Assembly: GCA_002335385.1 (NCBI GenBank)
Contig: DCVK01000034.1
Location: forward strand, 1-64,000
Direction: 5' to 3'
Length of the DNA: 64,000 nucleotides
Source: Candidatus Aminicenantes bacterium UBA2190
GTDB lineage: Bacteria; Acidobacteriota; Aminicenantia; UBA2199
Below, piece after piece: positions 1-8,226 of this stretch; the stretch's first letter is position 1, and each line of letters begins with the position of its first letter. The notes beneath the pieces are model-generated. The model saw only the letters and a program-made list of their open reading frames with translations. It did no database searches and had not been told where the DNA came from. The position numbers were made by a program, and so were the translations under genes.

Positions 1-11
1 CAACGAATTCC

Positions 12-40
12 TTGACAATCGAGGTCATATAATTTATAAA
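12..40 (+). promoter_or_regulatory. Predicted sigma-70-type promoter of the acetyl-CoA synthetase gene
   Basis: A perfect -35 box TTGACA lies at 12-17 and TATAAA at 35-40, with 17 bases between them. A second TATAAT at 28-33 is too close to that -35 box to pair with it. The predicted start lies about 45 bases before the ATG at 94, which has a GGAGG ribosome site just upstream. This is a motif reading only. Confidence 0.55.
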
Positions 41-93
41 ATCGTTTTGCCGGGAACACGCAACTCAACGCAAATCATTGCCTGGAGGGCTGT

Positions 94-1797
<1,704 letters not shown>

Positions 1798-1815
1798 AAT
1801 ATTAACTATTTTGTT

Positions 1816-1847
1816 GCAATAAGTTGCCATTTATGGCATATTATTGC
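1816..1847 (+). promoter_or_regulatory. Palindrome directly before abiEi, probable autoregulatory operator
   Basis: The arms GCAATAAGTTGCCAT (1816-1830) and ATGGCATATTATTGC (1833-1847) are inverted copies matching at 12 of 15 positions around a two-base centre. The palindrome ends one base before the ATG of the antitoxin gene and covers a possible -10 box TATTAT (1839-1844). AbiEi antitoxins are known to repress their own operons by binding inverted repeats, so this is the natural operator candidate. No Shine-Dalgarno sequence precedes the ATG, which would fit a leaderless message. Confidence 0.6.
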
Positions 1848-1848
1848 T

Positions 1849-2472
1849 ATGAAAATTGATGACCTGCTACAATTGGTTCGAGATGAAGTGGTCTTTTCCT
1901 CAGGCTTCCTGCAGGCCGGCAGGGTGGATAAAGCCGATATTGCCAGGCAATTGTCGCGCTGGACCGCCGAGGGGAAGCTGATCCAGCTACGCCGCGGCCT
2001 ATATATGCTGGCCGGCAATCATTTGCGCCGCGCTCCCCATCGCTTCTTGATCGCCAACCGCATTCAGCGAGGCTCATACGTCAGCCTGCAGTCAGCACTG
2101 GCGTTCCATTCCATGATCCCGGAACGCGTCCCGGTCGTGACCAGCGTCACGACGGGCAGGCCGCGCTTCCTGGAAACGGGTGCCGGCAGTTATCAATTCC
2201 GCCATCTCCATCCGGAGCTGTTTTTCGGGTATCTGGCCGGCGATCCGGGCGACGGATCGAGCGCTTTCCTGGCCTTCCCGGAAAAGGCGCTGCTCGACCT
2301 GATCCACCTGACCCCGGGGTCCGACGATCCCGGCTATCTCGGCGAGTTGCGCCTGCAGAACCTGGAGACGCTGAATTTGGATCGGCTGAATGAATTCGCC
2401 CGCCACAGCCGGCGAAAGAAATGGCTGCGGGCGGCGGACTTGGTCAAGGAAATGGCCGACAAGGGGGAATGA
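1849..2472 (+). CDS. AbiEi-type antitoxin and transcriptional autoregulator
   Basis: This 207-residue protein has the layout of AbiEi antitoxins. An N-terminal winged-helix segment (about residues 1-60, including DIARQLSRWTAEGKL and the wing LRRGLYML) is followed by the AbiEi C-terminal domain with YVSLQSALAFHSMIPE and PEKALLDLIHL. Proteins of this family counteract the cognate AbiEii nucleotidyltransferase and repress the operon. The stop codon overlaps the start of the toxin gene (ATGATGA), the usual coupling of such pairs. A palindrome immediately precedes the start. The pair sits between two copies of the acsA 3' end. I recognise the family from motifs and gene order, not from a search. 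Confidence 0.8.
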   Translation: MKIDDLLQLVRDEVVFSSGFLQAGRVDKADIARQLSRWTAEGKLIQLRRGLYMLAGNHLRRAPHRFLIANRIQRGSYVSLQSALAFHSMIPERVPVVTSVTTGRPRFLETGAGSYQFRHLHPELFFGYLAGDPGDGSSAFLAFPEKALLDLIHLTPGSDDPGYLGELRLQNLETLNLDRLNEFARHSRRKKWLRAADLVKEMADKGE

Positions 2473-3272
2473 TGAAAGAACACCTGCAGCGCCTCATCGA
2501 GAACAAACCGTCGGATCAGCGAAAGAACATCGCCCGCGAATACCTGCAGGCGAGGATTCTCGGATTCATCCAGGATAAAAAAGGATTCTCCTCCTGGATA
2601 TTTCATGGCGGCACCGCCTTGAGGTTCCTTTTCGATCTTCCGCGCTATTCGGAGGACCTCGACTTCTCCCTGGCGGCGACGCGGGAGAAGATTGCCTTCC
2701 AGGAAATGATCAAAGGCATCGCCCGCTCCTTCCGGAATGAGGGCTACGCCGCGGATTTGAAATTCTCGGGCCGGCCTCCCGTTTCAGCCGCATTCATCCG
2801 CTTTCCCGGACTGCCGCATGAGCTCGGGCTCTCCGGCCATGCGCGGGAAATGCTGGCGGTGAAGATCGAGGCGGACATGCGCCCCCCGGCCGGCGGCAAG
2901 ACCGAAACAACCATCGTCCGCCGCCATCTGTTGCTGAACATTCTCCACCACGACCGCGCCACACTGCTGGCCGGGAAGCTGCATGCCCTTTTGAGCCGCT
3001 CTTATACGAAAGGCAGGGACCTCTACGACCTTTTCTGGTATCTTTCCGACCGCTCCTGGCCCGAGCCGAACCTGGAGTATCTCAACAACGCCCTGCGCCA
3101 GACCGAGTGGCCGGGACCTGAACTGACGGCGAATAACTGGAGAAAGGAGATCTCCACCCGCCTCCTCGTCCTGGATTGGCCTAAAGCCGTTGCCGATGTC
3201 CGCCCCTTCATCGAGCGCAGCCAGGAACTGGACCTGCTGACCCTCCCGAACCTGAAAAAGCTTCTCGGCTAA
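2469..3272 (+). CDS. AbiEii/AbiGii-family nucleotidyltransferase toxin
   Basis: This protein has 267 residues if translation begins at the first of two adjacent ATGs, which overlap the antitoxin stop codon. AAGGGGGA upstream serves as ribosome site. The nucleotidyltransferase signature is clear: FHGGTALRFLF, then R-SEDLDFSL with the two metal-binding aspartates (about residues 40-65). A later acidic strand (VKIEADM) and the motif YTKGRDLYDLFWYL, matching the conserved K-RD-YDL block of AbiEii, follow. AbiEii proteins are GTP-binding bacteriostatic toxins, and in other members they protect against phage by abortive infection. Together with the preceding gene this is a complete type IV toxin-antitoxin module. 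All expected motifs look intact. Confidence 0.85.
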   Translation: MMKEHLQRLIENKPSDQRKNIAREYLQARILGFIQDKKGFSSWIFHGGTALRFLFDLPRYSEDLDFSLAATREKIAFQEMIKGIARSFRNEGYAADLKFSGRPPVSAAFIRFPGLPHELGLSGHAREMLAVKIEADMRPPAGGKTETTIVRRHLLLNILHHDRATLLAGKLHALLSRSYTKGRDLYDLFWYLSDRSWPEPNLEYLNNALRQTEWPGPELTANNWRKEISTRLLVLDWPKAVADVRPFIERSQELDLLTLPNLKKLLG

Positions 3273-3284
3273 AACCCGGCCTCG

Positions 3285-3341
3285 CGCGCCTGGGAATGGG
3301 GCGAGGAGATCGGCGACGCCTCCACCCTGGAGAACGACTGA
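3285..3341 (+). repeat. Direct repeat, copy 2: duplicated acsA 3' end without a gene
   Basis: This stretch would encode RAWEWGEEIGDASTLEND and a stop codon, matching the acsA terminus with three base changes, two of which alter residues. It is not joined to a longer acsA reading frame. A perfect hairpin follows seven bases after the stop, so this copy rather than copy 1 appears to carry the original downstream context of acsA. Confidence 0.9.
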
Positions 3342-3347
3342 GCCAGC

Positions 3348-3394
3348 GTCCCCTCACCGAGGGGACATCGCCAGCCGCCTCGCTTGTGTTTTTT
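3348..3394 (+). terminator. Hairpin after the duplicated acsA end, possible terminator
   Basis: GTCCCCTC (3348-3355) and GAGGGGAC (3359-3366) form a perfect eight-base stem with the loop ACC. A run of six Ts lies at 3389-3394, some 22 bases farther on, so it is not a textbook intrinsic terminator. An alternative longer stem using CGAGG and CCTCG (3378-3382) would place the T-run closer. Confidence 0.4.
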
Positions 3395-3501
3395 CGTTTT
3401 CAGCTAAAGCCTGCCATTCAACTATTTAACGAAAAAGAGTAGAATACACATACCCAAACCGGGTCATATGACCGGTAGAATGTTGCCAGGGAGATGAGAA
3501 G

Positions 3502-4410
3502 ATGCCCACGCTGCTATGGACAGGCAAGATGTCATTGCCATTAAAGCTCATGTTAAATATGGGGAACATGATCGCCTGGATCTCTGGCAATGCCCGGGAT
3601 TCATCGGCAATGAAAGAAAAAATGAAAGAAGGATACAATGGCGCATGCTCCGATTACATTCAGCATTACGATGAATCATCGTCATTTCATTATGAAAAAA
3701 TATCCGACTCGCTCACGCAAAAAGTAGAATGCCACGGAAAAGAGGTTGTCGATGTCGGATGCGGAACGGGAATCCTTTCATTTACCGCGCTTGAGAAGGG
3801 TGCAAAAAAAATGCATTGCGTTGACATATCCAGATTCATGCTGGAAAAGTGCAGGGAGAAAAGCATTGCGAAGGGGTATGCCGATGATGTCATCACATTC
3901 CATGAAGGCGATGTCGAGAGATTGCCTTTCCCTGACGCCAGCTGTGATGTCGTATTCGCCAATATGGTCATGGGAATGGTGCCAAACCAAATGTCAGCCA
4001 TTGCGGAGATGGCAAGGATACTTCGCCCGGGTGGCAGGATCGCGCTGTCAACACACGGTCCTGCTCATTACAGGGAAGCGATAGAAGCCGGCGTGAGATC
4101 GCTGAATATGCGCTACTTTTTGGGTCATCGCTTTGAATATTGGCCGCGGGATGAAAACGAGATAAAGGCATTTTTCAAGCTCGCGGGCCTGGATGACACA
4201 CAGACATCGCGGATGACCTGGGTGGATGAATTTGAGAACGGCGGCAAGGCGTTTGATTTTTTTGCCGCCTCGACCGGGCTGTGGTGGCATCATCGATTGC
4301 CACCGGAGATCAGAAATAAGGAAACAGAGAAAACACGCGCATATTTCCAGCGTAAGCATGTCACTGAAATCACCTGTGATGTGGTTTTCGCGTTTGCATC
4401 AAAAAAATAG
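3502..4410 (+). CDS. Class I SAM-dependent methyltransferase, substrate unknown
   Basis: This is a 302-residue protein. The SAM-binding motif I VVDVGCGTGILSF lies near residue 85, followed by the acidic strand HCVDIS and FANMVMGMVPNQ, the usual motif order of class I (Methyltransf_11/25-like) enzymes. Residues 1-35 are rich in methionine and hydrophobic residues and have no match I recognise, so a start at the later ATG near 3610 is possible. The chosen start has AGGGAG about nine bases upstream. Base composition is visibly more AT-rich than acsA or the HAD gene on either side, which suggests separate acquisition. The substrate cannot be inferred. Confidence 0.75.
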   Translation: MPTLLWTGKMSLPLKLMLNMGNMIAWISGNARDSSAMKEKMKEGYNGACSDYIQHYDESSSFHYEKISDSLTQKVECHGKEVVDVGCGTGILSFTALEKGAKKMHCVDISRFMLEKCREKSIAKGYADDVITFHEGDVERLPFPDASCDVVFANMVMGMVPNQMSAIAEMARILRPGGRIALSTHGPAHYREAIEAGVRSLNMRYFLGHRFEYWPRDENEIKAFFKLAGLDDTQTSRMTWVDEFENGGKAFDFFAASTGLWWHHRLPPEIRNKETEKTRAYFQRKHVTEITCDVVFAFASKK

Positions 4411-4487
4411 AGGCACACAAAAAACAAATGCCGCCGGCACCAAAAGCCGCGCGGCCGAGCAGCATCGTTAAAAAAAGAGGGAAGATA

Positions 4488-4532
4488 ATGGATCTCAAGG
4501 GACCTGAAATCACCTATCCTGAAAAAAGCTAA
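4488..4532 (+). other. Very short reading frame with a good ribosome site, possible gene remnant
   Basis: AGAGGGAAGATA precedes an ATG that opens a 14-codon frame, MDLKGPEITYPEKS, before a TAA that overlaps the end of the convergent HAD gene. The ribosome site is strong, but nothing recognisable follows in any frame. It may be the amputated start of a lost gene or chance. Confidence 0.2.
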
Positions 4533-5197
4533 TCCAGCAGAACTTCGATCCTGCTCGCCGCGGCGAAGAGGTCGGGCTCGATCCAGTCGGCCGCGGAGAA
4601 ATCCTGGCCGCGGGTGTAGTCGTTGGGCACGGCGATCACCGGGCAGCCGGCGGCCTTGCCGGCCAGGACGCCGTTGCGCGCGTCTTCCAGCACGACGCAC
4701 TCCCCCGGGGGCAGCCCCAGGCGGCGACAAGCGATGATGTAGATCTCGGGATCGGGCTTGCCGCGCTCGAGGCCGTCGGCCGTCTGCAGCACGTCGAAGT
4801 TCTCGCGGATGCGGAGCGTGTCGAGGGCGATGTCGAGGAATTCCCGTTGCGCGCCGGTGGCCACGGCCAGCTTGAGGCGGCCGTGAAAGGCGCCCAGGAT
4901 CTCGAACAATCCGGGCATGGCGCCCAGATCGCGGCCCATCTTCTCCAGCATCAGCCGGTTGCGCCACTCGAGCAGTTCCTCGGGAGAGGTCTCGATCCCC
5001 AGTATCCCGCGCAGCAGGCGCAGCGACTCGATGGGCTTGCGCCCCATCAGCGGCCAGAGCTGCTCGTCGCGGATCTCCCTGCCGAAGTGGGCGGCCATTT
5101 CGCGCTCGGCGGCGAAATAGAGGCGCTCGGAGTCGATCATCAGCCCGTCCATGTCGAAGATCAGGGCAAGCGGGCGCAGCGGCGATCGGTGAATCAT
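4529..5197 (-). CDS. HAD-superfamily phosphatase, beta-phosphoglucomutase-like
   Basis: This 222-residue protein is a standard subclass IA HAD hydrolase. Motif I is FDMDGLMIDSE (residues 14-24, nucleophile and acid aspartates present). The helical cap follows, then motif II in AVATGA, motif III as KPDPEIY and motif IV as VLEDARNG. Such enzymes dephosphorylate small phosphates, often sugar phosphates, or interconvert beta-phosphoglucose. The DGLMIDSE form and cap length fit the PGM-like/YcjU group, but the substrate is open. It is transcribed convergently to the methyltransferase and divergently from the sulfotransferase at 5424. Confidence 0.85.
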   Translation of the reverse strand: MIHRSPLRPLALIFDMDGLMIDSERLYFAAEREMAAHFGREIRDEQLWPLMGRKPIESLRLLRGILGIETSPEELLEWRNRLMLEKMGRDLGAMPGLFEILGAFHGRLKLAVATGAQREFLDIALDTLRIRENFDVLQTADGLERGKPDPEIYIIACRRLGLPPGECVVLEDARNGVLAGKAAGCPVIAVPNDYTRGQDFSAADWIEPDLFAAASRIEVLLD

Positions 5198-5242
5198 CCG
5201 CCATTATACACGAAGCGTGACCGCCATGCGCATAAAATTTCA

Positions 5243-5380
5243 TTAGCCCTGGGGATTGAATTTGCGCAGATCACCCTTGCTGGTGCCAGGCTGCAGGGCG
5301 GGAACGATCTCGGCTGGACGGATTTTCGCATCGTCCCTCAAGAAGTGCTGATCCGCAAGCAATTTCATTGCGAACGGCAT
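5243..5380 (-). CDS. Possible 45-residue protein of unknown function
   Basis: An ATG-started frame upstream of the HAD gene on the same strand would encode a charged 45-residue peptide ending RKFNPQG. It reads like natural protein in composition. No strong ribosome site is visible, and the frame lies partly under the divergent promoter at 5368-5396. I do not recognise it. Chance remains likely. Confidence 0.2.
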   Translation of the reverse strand: MPFAMKLLADQHFLRDDAKIRPAEIVPALQPGTSKGDLRKFNPQG

Positions 5381-5396
5381 GGCGATCCGGTATAAT
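5368..5396 (+). promoter_or_regulatory. Predicted promoter of the sulfotransferase gene at 5424
   Basis: TTGCGA (5368-5373) and a perfect TATAAT (5391-5396) are separated by 17 bases. The expected start is about 20 bases upstream of the ATG, leaving room for the ribosome site GAGGGAGA. Confidence 0.55.
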
Positions 5397-5423
5397 GATT
5401 CAGCCACAGAGGGAGATAATACA

Positions 5424-6038
5424 ATGAGAATCTCTCACAAGCACAGGTTCATATTCATCTCAAAGCCGAGATGCGCCAGCGAAAGCATGCGCAAAGCCCT
5501 GGACGCTTACAGCGACATCAGCAGCAACGGCGACACGAACTCTCCTTTCTACCACCACACGACCTTGAGCCGGACGCGCTCCCTTTTCCTGGAAAAGGGC
5601 TGGGATTTTGAAGGTTATTTCAAGTTCACCACGCTGAGGAATCCCTGGGACATGATCGTCTCGTTGTATTTTTTTGCCAAGACCGACCTGAACGGGATCG
5701 AATTCTGGCGGAACTCCCCCGCCCATCAGCCAGAAAGGCTGATGCCGTTCAAGCAGTGGATTCTGACAGGGAAACCGGGCAGGTTTTATTCACTGCAGAA
5801 CTTTGTCTGCGATCAGAATGGGAAAAACCTGGCCGATCATGTGGTGAAAATCGAAACCATGGAAAAGGATGCGGCTTATATTGAGGACAGGCTGGGGTTG
5901 AAACTGGATATCGCTGTCTCCAACAGAACGAAGCACAAACACTACTCCGAATACTACGACCGGGAAACCGCCGAGATCATCCGCTCGCGGTTCGCCCATG
6001 ACATTGAGTTCGGCAAGTACGAATTTGCTCCCAAGTAG
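5424..6038 (+). CDS. Sulfotransferase family 2-like protein
   Basis: This is a 204-residue protein starting at the ATG preceded by GAGGGAGA; an upstream in-frame extension of 15 codons lacks a ribosome site. The N-terminal strand and loop FIFISKPRCASESMRKAL has the form of the 5'-phosphosulfate-binding loop of membrane-associated sulfotransferases. LRNPWDMIVSLYFF matches the 3'-phosphate-binding R-x-P-(x)n-S element near residue 75. Known relatives move sulfate from PAPS to carbohydrate hydroxyls. It is transcribed towards the large minus-strand glycan locus and has its own promoter. Its AT-richer composition differs from that of the locus, so it may be a separate arrival. The acceptor is unknown. 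Confidence 0.7.
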   Translation: MRISHKHRFIFISKPRCASESMRKALDAYSDISSNGDTNSPFYHHTTLSRTRSLFLEKGWDFEGYFKFTTLRNPWDMIVSLYFFAKTDLNGIEFWRNSPAHQPERLMPFKQWILTGKPGRFYSLQNFVCDQNGKNLADHVVKIETMEKDAAYIEDRLGLKLDIAVSNRTKHKHYSEYYDRETAEIIRSRFAHDIEFGKYEFAPK

Positions 6039-6188
6039 CCCGCTGGATACAGGAAGCTTCCGCCGGGAACTGCCCAAAATGCCAGAAAACGCCTCACGGC
6101 GCAGTGGTTGAAAAACATCCGCGCAACCTGGAGCGGGGCTCAGGCTGGAAGGGACGCGCGCAGCGGGGCGTCCGTTCTCTGCTGTCTC

Positions 6189-7973
6189 TCACTCGGCCGG
6201 CTTGTTGTGCTTTTGCAGCCACCAGCCGTCCATGGTGGGCGGGAACGTGGGCGCCGCGGTACGGCGGAAGAAAGCCGTATGGTGGAAGACCTCCAGCAGA
6301 TCGAACATGTCATCGTCCCGAAGGAAGCGGAACATGTTGTGGATCGTGGGGATATGAATGTCGTCAACGATCAGCAGGCTGTTCTCTTCCAGATGCGGGT
6401 AAATGTAAAAGTACTCCAAATCGGGGAAGGGATAGCCGTGCGGGCCGTCGATCAGGGCCAGTTGCAGCGTGGACTGGAACTCATAGCGGGGAAGGGTGAG
6501 CTGGGTCGGGCCCGTGATGAATTCCACCGTGGCTGGATTCAGCAATGTAGACTGGCGCACATGGGTCATGCTGCCGCCGCAGTCCACTGCGAACACCTTG
6601 TGGTCGGAGCTGAGCTGGGAAAAAACGATCGTCGACAGCCCGCATCCTGTTTCCATGGAATGCTTCACGTCCAGTTCATGGCAACGCTCGACAACTCGCC
6701 GGAGCAGCGCCGGATACATCGTCCCCGCCTTGTGCCAGTCTGGGGGGAACTTCCCGATCGCCTTCAGGGTCTCGTTGAGTCGTGAGTCCATCGCCGCATT
6801 CTCCCTGCTCCATGCTTCCGCTTCCATTGACGATCCACCTCGATTCCGGACGTCACTTTTCGTGGTCAGCTTTTGCGATCCGCCGGAAGGAGCAGGCAGC
6901 ACGGAGTCCACAAGGCCGTATTTGCGCACCAGCGCCTCGGCATGACGAAGAGGCGCCAGGGAGGGCAGAAATTCCTTCGCGTCCCTTAGCCGGCGCAAGA
7001 ATTCGAGAAAAACAAGCGGATCGCGGCAGAGACATAGCAGGCCGATCCCGATTCTCACGAGCCGGGGGATCGGCCGCGGGGCGAAATGTCGGCGGGCCTC
7101 GCGGATCGTCGCGACCAATCGCTCTTTCCGATATAGAACCGTCAGGTCATTCAAGCGCAGCCCGTTCAGGAGACGCGGATCGATCCGGCGGGCGGCGAGA
7201 AAAGCATGGCGGACCATTTTGACGAACAATCGTTTCTGGCTGGCGGCATCCAGCCGGCCGGTGTCCGTGTTCTGCTTTCCGTGAACTCTCCAGGCCGCCA
7301 GATAATGGGGAACGTGAACGGTGCTGGCGAGCAGGGAAGCGCGCATGCCCCATTCAAAGTCCGCCGCCGGGCCGAAGCGGGTGGGAAACAGGCCGATGCG
7401 GTCGAAGAGCCGCCTGCGGATCAGCAGCTGGGTGATGGATGTGTATACGGTGCGCACGCCGCTGTACAGAACTCCGTCATGGGGGGCGCGGCGGATGTGC
7501 GGGCGGTCGATCCATTCCCCGAAGAATCTCGTGCTGAAGAGCCGTTCCCAGCACAGCACCCGGCTTGGCCCACCGCTCTCGTCAATGATGCGCAGCTTGC
7601 AATGGGCCAGGTCGCACTCCGGGTTGTCGTCCAGCGCCCGCACCATCTGCTCGAGAAAGTCGGGCTCCATGGTGTCATCGCTGGGCGCGATCAGCACGTA
7701 TTCCCCCCTGGCCAGGCCGATGCAGCGGTTCCAGTTCACGTAAATGCCCCGCTGCGGCGTCTGGAAGATGTGAATGCGCGGGTCCCTGGCCGCCCATTCC
7801 CGGAAGAATTCCCAGGCGCCGTCCGTGGATCGGCTGTCCACCACCACCAGCTCCCAATCGCTGAACGTCTGCCCCTGGATCGACCGCATCCGCTCGTCCA
7901 GGAAGGGCCGGTTGTTCAGATTGGGCAGGAGGATCGAGACCTTTGGGAGCATGGTGGGTGCGTTTTCAGCCAT
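6189..7973 (-). CDS. Glycosyltransferase family 2 fused to a SAM methyltransferase
   Basis: This 594-residue protein is the last gene of the glycan locus. Residues 8-300 are a GT2 (GT-A) domain: VSILLPNLNNRPFL, the acidic pair in IAPSDDT near residue 99 as metal site, and FEWGMRASL later. Residues 383-594 form a class I methyltransferase: METGCGLSTIVF (motif I, about 440), FAVD, then LALIDGPHGYPFPDLEY and LLIVDDI, as in the Methyltransf_24 type. A link of about 80 residues joins them. Methionine 383 (coordinate 6827) has GAGGTGG seven bases upstream, so the methyltransferase may also be made separately. AAAGGAGG lies 12 bases before the main start. The likely role is to add a sugar to a surface glycan and methylate it. 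Confidence 0.75.
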   Translation of the reverse strand: MAENAPTMLPKVSILLPNLNNRPFLDERMRSIQGQTFSDWELVVVDSRSTDGAWEFFREWAARDPRIHIFQTPQRGIYVNWNRCIGLARGEYVLIAPSDDTMEPDFLEQMVRALDDNPECDLAHCKLRIIDESGGPSRVLCWERLFSTRFFGEWIDRPHIRRAPHDGVLYSGVRTVYTSITQLLIRRRLFDRIGLFPTRFGPAADFEWGMRASLLASTVHVPHYLAAWRVHGKQNTDTGRLDAASQKRLFVKMVRHAFLAARRIDPRLLNGLRLNDLTVLYRKERLVATIREARRHFAPRPIPRLVRIGIGLLCLCRDPLVFLEFLRRLRDAKEFLPSLAPLRHAEALVRKYGLVDSVLPAPSGGSQKLTTKSDVRNRGGSSMEAEAWSRENAAMDSRLNETLKAIGKFPPDWHKAGTMYPALLRRVVERCHELDVKHSMETGCGLSTIVFSQLSSDHKVFAVDCGGSMTHVRQSTLLNPATVEFITGPTQLTLPRYEFQSTLQLALIDGPHGYPFPDLEYFYIYPHLEENSLLIVDDIHIPTIHNMFRFLRDDDMFDLLEVFHHTAFFRRTAAPTFPPTMDGWWLQKHNKPAE

Positions 7974-8006
7974 TGGAATTGAAAACCTCCTTTGTCGAAC
8001 AAGCCA

Positions 8007-8219
8007 TTATCCGGCCTGATCAAATTTTAGGGAGCCGTGAATGACTATCCAGTGGATGCCGTTCGCGGTTTGCAGGCGGCTCTGGAGCTGGAGCACATAC
8101 GGCCAGCCGCTGCGGTGCTGCCCGTAGAATCCCTGGAGTGTATCCCCCAGATCGGTCTTTTTTGGCAGGGATGTCGGCGGACGCAATGCCGATGACAGCC
8201 AACTTGGTTTTTTCATCAT
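8007..8219 (-). pseudogene. Truncated fragment of the HRSGW glycosyltransferase-like domain
   Basis: This 70-codon frame contains GFYGQHRSGWPYVLQLQ, which lines up with YGAHRSGWTYALSNL in the 969-residue protein (12168-15077) and GLHRSGLKYGL in the 917-residue protein (8227-10980). The match continues for about 40 residues through GIHWIVIHGSLKF, the place of VRFDAFIERTF, and then the frame stops. Only the entry segment of the roughly 300-residue domain is left. GAGGAG is adjacent to the start ATG. It could be a decayed copy or a small stand-alone protein. I favour a remnant because the rest of the domain is absent downstream. Confidence 0.5.
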
Positions 8220-8226
8220 CTCCTCA

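Noticed and set aside
6827..6827. Frameshift or sequencing error between the GT2 and methyltransferase halves
   Set aside because: The frame is continuous with a natural linker and no stop codon; I keep it as a fusion with a possible internal start rather than a broken gene.
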